Part shown: positions 1-8,700 of the stretch, one piece after another | Position numbering within the stretch: the first letter of the stretch is position 1 | How the letters are laid out: every line of letters begins with the position of its first letter | Assembly (NCBI RefSeq): GCF_019753765.1 | Contig: NZ_JAIJZW010000006.1 | Location: 62,001-126,000 of the forward strand | Direction: 5' to 3' | DNA: 64,000 bases | DNA from: Microbacterium marinilacus | GTDB taxonomy: Bacteria > Actinomycetota > Actinomycetes > Actinomycetales > Microbacteriaceae | Made by a program: the position numbers and the translations under genes | Notes under the pieces: model-generated | Told to the model about the DNA's origin: nothing | Databases searched by the model: none | What the model saw: only the letters and a program-made list of their open reading frames with translations

Positions 1-799
1 GATACTGGATCGCCGCGGCGGGCAGCGCGACCCCGAACCGGGAGCACACCTGCCGCAGCCGCTCGGTGCGCGCCAGCAGCTCCGCCGGGACCTCGCCGTA
101 GTTGTAGTGCGCGCGAGCGGGATCGGCGGAGGCGAGCAGGCCCGAGTTGAACACGGCGACCGCGACGACGCGCACGCCGCGTTCCTGGCACAGCGGCAGC
201 AGCTCGTCGAGCGCCGGCTGCTCGAGCAGCGTGTACCGGCCGGCGATCATCACCACGTCGAGGTCGCCCTCGCGCACGGCGCGTGCCGCGGCGGCGGCGC
301 TGTTCACGCCGATGCCGATCTGCGACACGACCCCCTCCTCCCGCAGCGCTGCGAGGGCGGGAAGGCCGAGCCGCAGTCCCTCGTCGAGGTCGTAGACGTC
401 GGGGTCGTGCAGGAAGAGCGTGTCGACGCGGTCGAGGCCGAGCCGCTCCAGCGAGGTGTCGAGGCTGCGTCGGACGCCCGACTCGCTCGGGTCGTAGACG
501 CGCGTGAGGTCGTCGGGCACGACGAAGCCGTTCGCCTCGTCCGTCCCGCCGCGTGCGCCCGGGTTGGGGACGAGCAGGCGGCCGACCTTCGTCGAGACGC
601 GGAACGCGTCGCGCGGCTTGGCCCGGAGGAACCGGCCCAAGCGTCGTTCGCTGAGCCCCAGCCCGTAGTGGGGCGCGGTGTCGTAGTACCGCACCCCCTC
701 GTCCCAGGCGGCGGTGAGCACCGCCTCTGCGTCGTGCTCGGCGACCTCGCGGTAGAGGTTGCCGATCGAGGCGGCGCCGAGGCCGAGGCGGTCGATCAT
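1..799 (-). CDS. Aldo/keto reductase, probable L-fucose dehydrogenase (3' end cut by window edge)
   Basis: NAD(P)-dependent sugar dehydrogenase, probably oxidising L-fucose to the lactone as first step of the non-phosphorylative fucose pathway. The frame starts [19 protein letters not shown] and shows the AKR tetrad: Asp and Tyr in YYDTAPHYG, Lys in VSTKVG and His in LFLHDPD. The start ATG at 799 overlaps the stop of the fuconate dehydratase gene by 4 bp (ATGA), so the two are translationally coupled. About 266 residues are visible and the C-terminus lies beyond the left edge. The fucose assignment rests on the neighbours; related AKRs also act on other aldoses (D-threo-aldose dehydrogenase). 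Confidence 0.85.
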   Translation of the reverse strand, partial: MIDRLGLGAASIGNLYREVAEHDAEAVLTAAWDEGVRYYDTAPHYGLGLSERRLGRFLRAKPRDAFRVSTKVGRLLVPNPGARGGTDEANGFVVPDDLTRVYDPSESGVRRSLDTSLERLGLDRVDTLFLHDPDVYDLDEGLRLGLPALAALREEGVVSQIGIGVNSAAAAARAVREGDLDVVMIAGRYTLLEQPALDELLPLCQERGVRVVAVAVFNSGLLASADPARAHYNYGEVPAELLARTERLRQVCSRFGVALPAAAIQY

Positions 800-2091
800 G
801 CCGTCGCCCGCTCGGCCGTCCACCGGTACTCCTCGACCGACGCCGCGTGCATCTGCGTGCCGGCGCCCGGCGCGGTCGGAGCCGTGTAGCTGCCGCCCTC
901 GATCACCGTCGGGGTGACGAAGTGCTCGTGCAGATGGTCCACGAACTCGATCATGCGCCCCTCGGTGGTGCCCGACACGGCGACGAAGTCGAACATCGAC
1001 AGATGCTGCACCGCCTCGCACAGGCCGACGCCGCCGGCGTGGGGACAGACCCGGATGCCGAACTTCGCCGCCAGCAGCAGGTTCGCGACGTTCTCGTTGA
1101 CGCCGCCGACGCGGGCGGCGTCGATCTGCAGCACCTGGAGGGCCTGCGCCTGCAGGAACTGCTTCACCATGACGCGGTTGTGGGCGTGCTCTCCGGTCGC
1201 GACGGGGATCGGGGCGATCTCCCGGGCGATCGCGGCATGCGCGAGCACGTCGTCGGGGCTCGTCGGCTCCTCCACCCAGGCGATGTCGTACTCGCGCAGC
1301 GCCCCCACCCACTCGATCGCCTCGGCGACGTCCCAGCGCTGGTTCGCGTCGATCGCGATCGGGAAGCCCTCGCCGACGGTGCGACGCGCGATCCGCATGC
1401 GCCGGACGTCGTCGGCCAGGTCGCCGCCCACTTTGAGCTTGATCTGGCCGAAGCCGTCGGCGACCGCCTCGCGGCAGAGGCGCTCGAGCTTCTCGTCGGA
1501 GTACCCGAGCCAGCCCGGGCTCGTGGTGTAGGCCGGGTAGCCGCGCTCGAGCAGCAGGCGCTCGCGTTCCGCCCGTCCCGGCTCGGCATCACGGAGGATG
1601 CGGACGGCCTCGTCGCGGGTGAGGGCGTCGGACAGGTAGCGGTAGTCGACGAGGTCGGCCAGCTGCTCGGGCGTCATGCGCGCCAGCAGCCGCCACAACG
1701 GCTGGCCGGCGCGCTTGGCCTTGAGATCCCACAGCGCGTTCACGACCGCGCCGATCGCCATGTGCATCACGCCCTTCTCCGGCCCGAGCCAGCGCAGCTG
1801 CGAGTCGTGGGCGAGCAGCTTCCAGGTCGACCCCATGTCGTCCAGCAGCATCTCCGCGTCGCGGCCGACGAGGTGGTCGGCCAGGAGCTCGATCGCCGCG
1901 ACCTGGACGTCGTTGCCACGTCCGATGGTGAACGCGAACGCGTGTCCCTCCAGTCCGTCGCCCGCGTCCGTGTGCACGACGACGTAGGCGGCGGAGTAGT
2001 CGGGGTCGGGGTTCATGGCGTCCGAGCCGTCGAGGCTGGTCGACGTCGGGAAGCGGATGTCCGCGGTCTCGACCGAGGTGATGATCGTCAT
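796..2091 (-). CDS. fucD: L-fuconate dehydratase (enolase superfamily)
   Basis: Converts L-fuconate to 2-keto-3-deoxy-L-fuconate in the cytosol, using Mg2+. The 431-residue protein has the mandelate racemase/enolase barrel with a KxK motif (QIKLKVG), metal ligands in DANQRW and VEEPTS, and the FucD-like stretches [20 protein letters not shown] and [17 protein letters not shown] chose ATG 2091 ([11 protein letters not shown]) because AGGAGG lies 7 nt upstream; the open frame extends six codons further. It is divergent from the FAH-family hydrolase gene and shares a 111-bp promoter region with it. With its neighbours it completes an L-fucose to pyruvate plus lactate route, apart from a lactonase that is not visible here. 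Confidence 0.9.
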   Translation of the reverse strand: MTIITSVETADIRFPTSTSLDGSDAMNPDPDYSAAYVVVHTDAGDGLEGHAFAFTIGRGNDVQVAAIELLADHLVGRDAEMLLDDMGSTWKLLAHDSQLRWLGPEKGVMHMAIGAVVNALWDLKAKRAGQPLWRLLARMTPEQLADLVDYRYLSDALTRDEAVRILRDAEPGRAERERLLLERGYPAYTTSPGWLGYSDEKLERLCREAVADGFGQIKLKVGGDLADDVRRMRIARRTVGEGFPIAIDANQRWDVAEAIEWVGALREYDIAWVEEPTSPDDVLAHAAIAREIAPIPVATGEHAHNRVMVKQFLQAQALQVLQIDAARVGGVNENVANLLLAAKFGIRVCPHAGGVGLCEAVQHLSMFDFVAVSGTTEGRMIEFVDHLHEHFVTPTVIEGGSYTAPTAPGAGTQMHAASVEEYRWTAERATA

Positions 2092-2202
2092 TGGTCCTCC
2101 TGCGGACATCTAAACATCAGACCTATATGGCGTCAAATGCTACGCTCAAGCAAGTGGACGCCCTCTGAGGGGCGTATAGCTCGGATGTTCAAAGGAGAAG
2201 TC
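2092..2202. promoter_or_regulatory. Divergent promoter region of the fucose catabolic genes
   Basis: The gap separates fucD (-) and the hydrolase gene (+). ATCAGACCT at 2116-2124 recurs in inverted orientation (AGGTCTGAT, 3784-3792) ahead of the ABC operon, preceded in both places by an A-rich triplet. This is a candidate operator for a shared regulator, possibly of the GntR family, that is not in the window. A strong ribosome-binding site, AAAGGAG (2191-2197), precedes the + strand ATG. Confidence 0.45.
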
Positions 2203-3042
2203 ATGAGACTTGCCCGCACCGGCGAGCGCGGCGCGGAACGCCCCGTCGTCGTCGCCGAGGACGGTCGCCTGCTCGACCTGTCGGTGATCGCGGACGACAT
2301 CGACGCGGAGTTCATCGCCCGCACGCTGCCGGGGCTCGCCGCACGGATCGCGGCAGGCGAGCTGCCCGAGATCACCGGCGCGGGCGCGCGTCTCGGTGCT
2401 CCGATCGCCCGCCCCGGATCGATCGTCTGCATCGGCATGAACTATGCGGCGCACGCCGCCGAGTCGGGCGCCGAGCCGCCGAGCGACCTCGTGGTCTTCC
2501 TCAAGACGGCCAACACCGTCGCGGGGCCGTTCGACGACGTCGCCCTGCCTCCGGGCAGCGAGAAGACCGACTGGGAGGTCGAGCTCGGCGTCGTCATCGG
2601 CCGGCGGGCGAGCTACCTCGGATCGGTCGCCGAGGCCCGCGCGCACATCGCCGGCTACGTCACGGCCAACGACCTCTCGGAGCGCGCCTGGCAGATCGAG
2701 CGGTCCGGCGGCCAATGGAGCAAGGGCAAGGCCTTCCCCGGGTTCTCGCCGGTCGGCCCCTGGCTCGTCACGGCGGACGAGGTCGATCCGGACCGGCTGC
2801 GCATCCGCAGCTGGGTGAACGGCGAGCCGCGACAGGACTCCTCGACGGCCGACATGATCTTCGGCGTCGACGAGATCGTGTACCGGCTCAGTCAGTTCCT
2901 GGTGCTCGAGCCGGGGGACCTGATCCTCACCGGCACGCCGGAGGGCGTCGCCCTCTCGGGACGCTTCCCCTACCTCGCCCCCGACGACGTCGTGGAGCTC
3001 GAGATCGAGGGGCTCGGTCGACAGCGGCAGGTGGTGCGATGA
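2203..3042 (+). CDS. Fumarylacetoacetate hydrolase family protein, probable 2,4-diketo-3-deoxy-L-fuconate hydrolase
   Basis: Probable C-C bond hydrolase of the last fucose step, cleaving 2,4-diketo-3-deoxy-L-fuconate to pyruvate and L-lactate with a divalent metal. The 279 residues carry an N-terminal cap and a FAH barrel with IGMNYAAHAAESG (about residue 75), the acidic metal site TDWEVELGVVIG and a C-terminal LTGTPEGVALS. ATG 2203 follows AAAGGAG. Its stop overlaps the next start (ATGA), so it forms an operon with the SDR gene. FAH homologues in sugar-acid clusters usually act on ketodeoxy acids; ureidoglycolate lyase annotations belong to the same family but do not fit this context. Confidence 0.85.
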   Translation: MRLARTGERGAERPVVVAEDGRLLDLSVIADDIDAEFIARTLPGLAARIAAGELPEITGAGARLGAPIARPGSIVCIGMNYAAHAAESGAEPPSDLVVFLKTANTVAGPFDDVALPPGSEKTDWEVELGVVIGRRASYLGSVAEARAHIAGYVTANDLSERAWQIERSGGQWSKGKAFPGFSPVGPWLVTADEVDPDRLRIRSWVNGEPRQDSSTADMIFGVDEIVYRLSQFLVLEPGDLILTGTPEGVALSGRFPYLAPDDVVELEIEGLGRQRQVVR

Positions 3043-3782
3043 GCGCGTTCGAGGGGCTCACGGCGATCGTGACGGGCGGCGCGTCCGGAATCGGCGCGGC
3101 GATCGCCGCGCGCCTGCGCGCCGATGGCGCGACGGTGGCGGTGTTCGACCGCACCGCCACGGGCGAGCCGGGTCATCACGCGGTCGACGTCTCCGATGAC
3201 GACGCCGTGCGCGCGGCCGTCGCGGCGGTGGCGGAGCGCCATGGCGGCATCGACGTGGTGGTCAACAACGCGGGCATCGGCGCGCAGGGCACGATCGAGG
3301 ACAACGACGACGACGAGTGGCGGCGCGTGTTCGAGGTCAACGTCCTGGGGCCGGTGCGGGTGTCGCGCGCGGCCCTGCCCTGGCTGCGACGGTCCCGCGC
3401 GGCGGCCATCGTCAACATGTGCTCGATCGCGGCGGGCGCGGGTCTCCCCGGACGCGCGCTCTACGGCGCGAGCAAGGGCGCGCTGCGCTCGCTCACACTC
3501 CAGATGGCGGCCGACCACGTCCGCGAGGGCATCCGGGTGAACGGGGTCAGCCCCGGCACGGCCGAGACCCCGTGGGTCACGCGCCTGCTGGACAGCGCCG
3601 AGGACCCCGCCGCCGAGCGCGCCGCGCTGGAGGCGCGCCAGCCGCACGGGCGGCTCGTGCGCCCCGAGGAGGTCGCCGACGCGGTGGCCTATCTCGCCAG
3701 CCCCGGGGCCGGGTCGACGACGGGCACGATCCTCGAGGTCGACGGCGGGATGGCGGGACTCCGCCTGCGCCCGGCGACGTGA
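3039..3782 (+). CDS. SDR family dehydrogenase, probable 2-keto-3-deoxy-L-fuconate 4-dehydrogenase
   Basis: NAD(P)-dependent short-chain dehydrogenase of 247 residues. It shows the Rossmann glycine motif VTGGASGIGAA near residue 10, NNAG near residue 85, a catalytic Ser in CSIAAG, and the YxxxK motif in LYGASKGAL. It ends with the usual dinucleotide-binding C-terminus (EVDGGMAG). It is coupled to the FAH-family hydrolase by a 4-bp overlap, which supports the role of making the 2,4-diketo substrate for that hydrolase. The role is inferred from the known L-fucose/L-rhamnose oxidative pathways; SDR specificity cannot be read from sequence alone. Confidence 0.82.
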   Translation: MSAFEGLTAIVTGGASGIGAAIAARLRADGATVAVFDRTATGEPGHHAVDVSDDDAVRAAVAAVAERHGGIDVVVNNAGIGAQGTIEDNDDDEWRRVFEVNVLGPVRVSRAALPWLRRSRAAAIVNMCSIAAGAGLPGRALYGASKGALRSLTLQMAADHVREGIRVNGVSPGTAETPWVTRLLDSAEDPAAERAALEARQPHGRLVRPEEVADAVAYLASPGAGSTTGTILEVDGGMAGLRLRPAT

Positions 3783-3933
3783 GAGGTCTGATTTTTCATA
3801 GGAAATGAGGCGATAGCCGATCATCTGGCGGCGTTTGACAGCTCAGACATCGGATGATTAGATCGCCCTGGCGCGAGAACCCGCACACCACCCGGCCATC
3901 GGTCCGGGGAGGGGCTCAATCAAAGGAGATGCC
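3783..3933 (+). promoter_or_regulatory. Promoter and operator region of the first fucose ABC operon
   Basis: A consensus -35 TTGACA (3835-3840) is followed after 17 nt by TTAGAT (3858-3863), a weak -10. Between them lies TCAGACATC (3843-3851), and AGGTCTGAT (3784-3792) lies upstream. Both contain the TCAGAC or GTCTGA core found at 2116-2124 in the fucD promoter. An operator between -35 and -10 would suit a repressor. AAAGGAG (3921-3927) is the ribosome-binding site of the binding-protein gene. Confidence 0.5.
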
Positions 3934-5154
3934 ATGAAAGCACGTTCCGCAGCGGTGGCTGCTGTTGCCGCGAGCGCGCTCGCACTCGCCGGATGCTCCG
4001 GCGACGCCGGCGGCGGGGGAGACTCGCTCGTCTGGTCGATGTGGATCGGGTCGACGCAGGACCAGCAGGCCTGGGAGAGCGTCGCGTCCGCCGGCGGCGA
4101 GGCGGCGGGCCTCGACGTCTCGCTGCAGGGCTCGCCGTTCGCCGACTACTGGACGAAGCTGTCCACGCAGCTCGGCACCTCGAACGCGCCGTGCATCGTC
4201 ACGATGCAGAGCCTGCGCCTCAACCAGTTCAGCGACGGGCTGCTGCCGCTCGACGACCTGGTCGAGTCGACGGACTTCGACATCGACGCGTTCGACGCCG
4301 GTGCCCTCGACGCGCTCGCGCTCGACGGCGTGCACTACGCGATCCCCTACGACACCGGCCCCCTGGTCCTCTTCTACAACCGCGACGCCTTCGCCGCCGC
4401 GGGCGTGGACGAGCCGGAGCCCGGCTGGAGCGTCGAAGAGTTCGAGGCCGCGGCCGACGCGCTCGACGCCGACGGGCAGGTGGCCTTCGCGGCGAGCATC
4501 GAGGACCTCTACATCCAGTCGAGCGTGCTCGCGTACAACGGCGGCCGCGTGCTCGCCGAGGACGGCGCCTACGATCTCACGTCGCCAGAGTTCGCCGAGG
4601 GCGTCGACTGGATCGCCGGCCTCGTGCAGGACGGCAAGGCGACGCGCGCGGACGGGGCCGACCCCAGCGCCGACGACAACGCCTTCATGAACGGCAGCGC
4701 GGCGTCGATGGTCGCCGGCCCGTGGCAGCTCATCGACATCGCCACGAAGGCCGACTTCGAGGTCGGCGTCGCCACCATCCCCGCGGGAGCATCCGGACAG
4801 GCGACCTTCTCGGCGGGCAGCGGCTTCGGGATCTCCAGCACCTGCGAGGAGCCGGAGGCCGCTTTCGAGGCCATCACGGCGATGACCTCGGAGGACGTGC
4901 TGGGGGAGCTGGCCGCGCAGGGACGCGCGCTTCCCGCCCGCACCGCGCAGCAGCCGCTCTGGTTCGACAACGCGGGGATCGAGGGAGCGGACGCGAGCCT
5001 CGAGAGCGCGTCCGCCAGCTCGGTGCCGCTGCCCGGCAGCGCGCTCAGCGACAAGTTCAACCAGCTGCTCGCCCAGTACGGCCCGCAGGCGGTGAACGGC
5101 GACCGGCCCGCCGCCGAGGTCCTCGCCGACATGGCGAGCCAGCTCGGCGGATGA
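3934..5154 (+). CDS. Carbohydrate ABC transporter substrate-binding lipoprotein
   Basis: Extracellular solute receptor of a CUT1-type sugar importer, probably for fucosylated oligosaccharides. The 406-residue protein begins with a lipoprotein signal peptide (MKARSAAVAAVAASALALAG) followed by the acylated Cys of an LAGC lipobox, then a Ser/Gly-rich linker and a family 1 binding-protein fold. A tryptophan-rich start (LVWSMWIGS) and NRDAFAAAGVDEPEPGW are typical of sugar receptors. The ribosome-binding site is AAAGGAG. The gene leads an operon of two permeases and a GH29 fucosidase, with no ATPase gene, as is usual for actinobacteria that share one MsiK-like ATPase. The ligand is inferred from the fucosidase and fucose genes. 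Confidence 0.88.
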   Translation: MKARSAAVAAVAASALALAGCSGDAGGGGDSLVWSMWIGSTQDQQAWESVASAGGEAAGLDVSLQGSPFADYWTKLSTQLGTSNAPCIVTMQSLRLNQFSDGLLPLDDLVESTDFDIDAFDAGALDALALDGVHYAIPYDTGPLVLFYNRDAFAAAGVDEPEPGWSVEEFEAAADALDADGQVAFAASIEDLYIQSSVLAYNGGRVLAEDGAYDLTSPEFAEGVDWIAGLVQDGKATRADGADPSADDNAFMNGSAASMVAGPWQLIDIATKADFEVGVATIPAGASGQATFSAGSGFGISSTCEEPEAAFEAITAMTSEDVLGELAAQGRALPARTAQQPLWFDNAGIEGADASLESASASSVPLPGSALSDKFNQLLAQYGPQAVNGDRPAAEVLADMASQLGG

Positions 5155-5167
5155 GCGGCGTCCCCGC

Positions 5168-6103
5168 ATGACCGCCCCGACCGACAACGCGACGGCCACC
5201 CTGACGGTGCCGCCGGGGACGCGAGTCCCCTGGCGGCGCCGCAGGCGGAACCCCTGGGGCCCCGCGTTCGCCGCGCCGCACGCGCTCGGCCTCGCCCTGT
5301 TCACCCTCGTGCCGATCGGCATGGCCCTCGTGATGAGCTTCCACGACTGGCCCATGATCGGCACCGCCGAGTGGACGGGGGCCGCGAACTTCCAGACCCT
5401 GTTCGGCGACCCCACGTTCCGCGCCGCGCTGGGCAACACCGTCCTGTTCGTGGTGCTGTACCTGCCGCTGAACCTGATCGTCTCGCTCGGCATGGCGGCG
5501 TGGCTGTCGCCGAAGATCCGGCACCGGCAGATCTTCCGCGTCATCTTCTTCCTGCCGACCGTGACCCCCATCGTCGCGAACGCCGTCGTGTGGCGCCTCA
5601 TGTATCAGCCGGGCGGAGCGATCGACGGCACGGTGCAGACGATCTTCGGGGTGCCGGCGCCGGCCTTCCTGAGCGACCCGAACTGGGCGATGATCGCCGT
5701 GGTCGTGATGAGCGTGTGGCAGGGCTTCGGCTACAACATGATCGTGTTCTCCTCGGCCCTCGACTCCGTGCCGGAGAACCAGCTCGAGGCGGCCGCGCTC
5801 GACGGCGCGAACGCGTGGACCACGTTCTGGCGCATCAAGCTGCCGCTCATCTCGCCGTCCCTGTTCTTCGCCACGACGATGACGCTGATCACGTCGTTCC
5901 AGGTGTTCATCCAGCCGTACATCATGACCAAGGGCGGGCCGGGCAACTCGACCATGACGCTCGTCCAGTTCATCTACACGCAGGGGTTCACGTTCCAGCA
6001 GCTGGGGCTCGCGTCGGCGGCGGCGTTCGTGCTGTTCGTGATCATCCTCGGCGTGACCGCCGTGCAGTTCCTCGGACAGAAGAAGTGGGTGCACTATGAC
6101 TGA
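5168..6103 (+). CDS. Carbohydrate ABC transporter permease (MalF type)
   Basis: Inner-membrane permease of the sugar importer, 311 residues. It has an Arg-rich cytosolic N-terminus (WRRRRRNPW), about six membrane segments and the EAA loop (ENQLEAAALDGANAWTTFWR) that contacts the ATPase. The start ATG is 13 nt after the binding-protein stop, and the end overlaps the second permease start by 8 bp. It resembles the permease at 31360-32289 in layout and in several motifs (VVMSVWQGFGYNM, GGPGN, KKWVHYD), so the two fucosidase loci carry paralogous transporters. Confidence 0.9.
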   Translation: MTAPTDNATATLTVPPGTRVPWRRRRRNPWGPAFAAPHALGLALFTLVPIGMALVMSFHDWPMIGTAEWTGAANFQTLFGDPTFRAALGNTVLFVVLYLPLNLIVSLGMAAWLSPKIRHRQIFRVIFFLPTVTPIVANAVVWRLMYQPGGAIDGTVQTIFGVPAPAFLSDPNWAMIAVVVMSVWQGFGYNMIVFSSALDSVPENQLEAAALDGANAWTTFWRIKLPLISPSLFFATTMTLITSFQVFIQPYIMTKGGPGNSTMTLVQFIYTQGFTFQQLGLASAAAFVLFVIILGVTAVQFLGQKKWVHYD

Positions 6104-6950
6104 CGTCGTCGTCCCGCACCGCGGCACCCGGCGCCTCCGTGCCGCCGTCGGCTACACGCTGCTCTGCCTGATCGCGCTGCTGTTCCTCTCGCCGCTCATC
6201 TTCATGGTGGCGACGTCCCTCAAGCCCGCGAACGAGATCTTCTCCACCCCGCCCTCGCTGCTGGGATCGAGCATCGAGTGGGGCAACTACCTCGAGGTCT
6301 TCGAGTACGCGCCGTTCGGGCGATACCTGCTCAACGGCCTGCTGGTGGCGGTCGGCGGCACGATCATCACCCTCGCGGTGTCGGCGCTGTCCGGCTACGC
6401 CTTCGCGCGGCTGCCGTGGCGCGGTCGCGGCGCGACCTTCATGGTGTTCCTGGCGACGATGATGCTGCCGCAGGAGGTCATCATCGTGCCCGCCTTCGTG
6501 CTGATCCGCGAACTCGGCTGGGTCGACAGCTACGCCGCCCTCATCGTCCCCTGGGCGTTCACGGCGCTCGGCGCGTTCCTGCTGCGGCAGTTCTTCCTGT
6601 CGGTGCCCGGCGAGCTCGAGGACGCCGCGCGGATCGACGGCGCCGGCACCGTCGGCACCTTCCTGCGGATCATGCTGCCGCTCGCCCGCCCGTCGCTGGC
6701 CGTCCTCGCCGTGTTCACGTTCGTCGCCTACTGGAACTCCTTCCTGTGGCCGCTCATCGTCGTCAACGACGTCTCGACCCTCGGCACGATCCCCCTCGGC
6801 CTGCAGCAGTTCTTCGGCCAGCAGGGAACGCAGTGGCACCTGCTGATGGCGGCCTCCGTGATCTCGATGCTGCCGACGACGATCCTGCTCATCGTCCTGC
6901 AGCGGCACCTCGTGCGCGGCATCGTGACGTCCGGCCTCGGCGGTCGCTGA
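6096..6950 (+). CDS. Carbohydrate ABC transporter permease (MalG type)
   Basis: Second membrane subunit of the importer, 284 residues and six predicted membrane helices. The EAA motif reads GELEDAARIDGAGTVGTFLR. FTALGAFLLRQFF and WNSFLWPLIVVND are standard for MalG-like permeases. The ATG at 6096 lies inside the last codons of the MalF-type gene (8-bp overlap), indicating coupled translation and a heterodimeric channel. No ATP-binding subunit is encoded nearby, so the energising ATPase must come from elsewhere in the genome. Confidence 0.9.
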   Translation: MTDVVVPHRGTRRLRAAVGYTLLCLIALLFLSPLIFMVATSLKPANEIFSTPPSLLGSSIEWGNYLEVFEYAPFGRYLLNGLLVAVGGTIITLAVSALSGYAFARLPWRGRGATFMVFLATMMLPQEVIIVPAFVLIRELGWVDSYAALIVPWAFTALGAFLLRQFFLSVPGELEDAARIDGAGTVGTFLRIMLPLARPSLAVLAVFTFVAYWNSFLWPLIVVNDVSTLGTIPLGLQQFFGQQGTQWHLLMAASVISMLPTTILLIVLQRHLVRGIVTSGLGGR

Positions 6951-6997
6951 CCGCCGGCTCACCACCCATCACCCAGAGAGAAAGGACGAGCCGCACC

Positions 6998-8344
6998 ATG
7001 GCCATGTTCAAAGAGGAACCCGTCCGGCCGGAGGCGTATCGCGCGTTCGAGCACGACACCCCCGAGTGGTACCGGGACGCGAAGCTCGGCATCTTCGTGC
7101 ACTGGGGCGCCTACGCCGTGCCCGCCTGGGCCGAGCCGATCGGACCGCTCGGCACCTTCGAGCGCGAGTACTGGTTCGCGCACAACCCCTACGCGGAGTG
7201 GTACTACAACACGATCCGCATCGACGGCAGCCCGGCGCAGCAGCACCAGCAGGAGGCCCACGGCGGAGCGCCGTACGACGACTTCCTCGACCAGTGGCGC
7301 GCGGAGGAGTTCGACGCGGACGCGTTCATGGCGGTGGTGAAGGCGACGGGCGCGCGCTACGTGATCCCGACGACGAAGCACCACGACGGGATCACCCTGT
7401 GGGACGCGCCGGGCACCGGCGACCGCAACACCGTCGCACGCGGTCCGCGACGCGATCTCGTCGGGGAGTTCCGCGCCGCGGCCGAGCGCGCGGGCATCCG
7501 GTTCGGCGTCTACTACTCCGGCGGGCTCGACTGGAACTTCAGCGGGCATCCGCCCATCGACCGCGACATCGACGACAGCCTGCGGCCCGTCGACAAGGCC
7601 TTCGCCGACTACGCGTTCGACCATGTCGCCGATCTGATCGAGCGCTACCGTCCCGAGATCCTCTGGGGCGACATCGAGTGGCCCGACGCCGGCAAGCCGG
7701 ACGGCGACAAGAGCATGGCCGAGCTGTTCCGCCGCTTCTACGCGTCGCGCCCGGAGGGCGTCGCCAACGACCGCTGGGGGGAGACCCACTGGGACTTCCG
7801 CACCAGCGAGTACGAGCAGGGGCGCGGCCAGGAGCACGGGATGTGGGAGAACTGCCGGGGCATCGGCTTCTCGTTCGGGCACAACCAGCTCGAGGACGAG
7901 CGCAACTCGCTCGACGCCGAGGGCGCCGTCCGGCACTTCGTGGACGTGGTGTCGCGAGGCGGCAACCTGCTGCTGAACATCGGCCCGACCGCCGCGGGGC
8001 GGATCACGCCGCTGCAGCTGCGCACCCTCGAGGGGCTCGGCGCGTGGAACGGGCGCAACGGCGACGCGATCTTCGGCTCGCGACCCCTCGACGCCTCCGC
8101 CGCGCGGCCGTCGGACGAGCCGTGGGTGCGGTGGACCCGCACGGGGGCGACGGCCCATGCCTTCGTCGACGCCCCGGAGGGGGCCGACGTGCGCCTCGAC
8201 GCCGACGCGTCCGCCCTGCGCCTGGACGAGGCGCGCGCGGCGGACGGCGCCTCGGTCTCCGTCGTCGACGGGGCCGTCGTGGTGCGCGTCGGCGCCCGTG
8301 AGGTGCCCGGTCCGGTGCGCGTGGACGTCCCGCTCGCCGGCTGA
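6998..8344 (+). CDS. Alpha-L-fucosidase, GH29
   Basis: Retaining exo-glycosidase that releases L-fucose from fucosylated glycans. The 448-residue protein has no signal peptide, so it should act in the cytosol on imported oligosaccharides. GH29 landmarks are KLGIFVHWGAYAVPAW near residue 30, TKHHDG near 127, and the probable nucleophile Asp225 in RPEILWGDIEW, followed by [15 protein letters not shown] short beta-type C-terminal domain follows. ATG 6998 is chosen because of the purine-rich GAGAGAAAGGACG upstream; ATG 7004 is a near alternative. It is the last gene of the ABC operon and feeds free fucose to the dehydrogenase/dehydratase route. Confidence 0.9.
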   Translation: MAMFKEEPVRPEAYRAFEHDTPEWYRDAKLGIFVHWGAYAVPAWAEPIGPLGTFEREYWFAHNPYAEWYYNTIRIDGSPAQQHQQEAHGGAPYDDFLDQWRAEEFDADAFMAVVKATGARYVIPTTKHHDGITLWDAPGTGDRNTVARGPRRDLVGEFRAAAERAGIRFGVYYSGGLDWNFSGHPPIDRDIDDSLRPVDKAFADYAFDHVADLIERYRPEILWGDIEWPDAGKPDGDKSMAELFRRFYASRPEGVANDRWGETHWDFRTSEYEQGRGQEHGMWENCRGIGFSFGHNQLEDERNSLDAEGAVRHFVDVVSRGGNLLLNIGPTAAGRITPLQLRTLEGLGAWNGRNGDAIFGSRPLDASAARPSDEPWVRWTRTGATAHAFVDAPEGADVRLDADASALRLDEARAADGASVSVVDGAVVVRVGAREVPGPVRVDVPLAG

Positions 8345-8700
8345 GCCCGACCCGGACCACGGGGCCGCCCCTTTCCTGCCGCTCGTCGTGTCGGGCGAGG
8401 CCGCCGCCCATCCCGAGCGAGGCGCGCCCGTCGCGCTGACGCGGGGCTCGACGGCGCTCGTCCCGCACGCCGCAGGCGCGATGCGCGTTTCGGGCGTTGC
8501 GGAGATCGTCGTCGCACGCCCCGCGGGAGATCGCGTTCTCTTCCGCTTCCGCAGCCGTCCTCTCCGCGCACAACGCAGGATCGGCGGCCTGGGGCGGCGC
8601 CGGAGCGGCCTCAGCAGCCCTGCCCGTCGTGCCCGATCCTGCGTTGCGCGCTCGACAGCCCGCACCCCCGAGCACAGCATGCCCGCAGGACGAGCCTCCC
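8345..8700. other. 356-bp intergenic region with a long inverted repeat
   Basis: This gap separates the convergent fucosidase (+) and hutH (-) genes, and I find no convincing gene. It holds a perfect 14-bp inverted repeat, CAACGCAGGATCGG (8571-8584) and CCGATCCTGCGTTG (8633-8646), around a 48-nt G/C-rich loop. Four further base pairs follow beyond one mismatch. No U-tract follows, so a simple intrinsic terminator is not evident. It could be a structured RNA, a terminator acting for both genes, or the remnant of a small mobile element. Confidence 0.5.
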
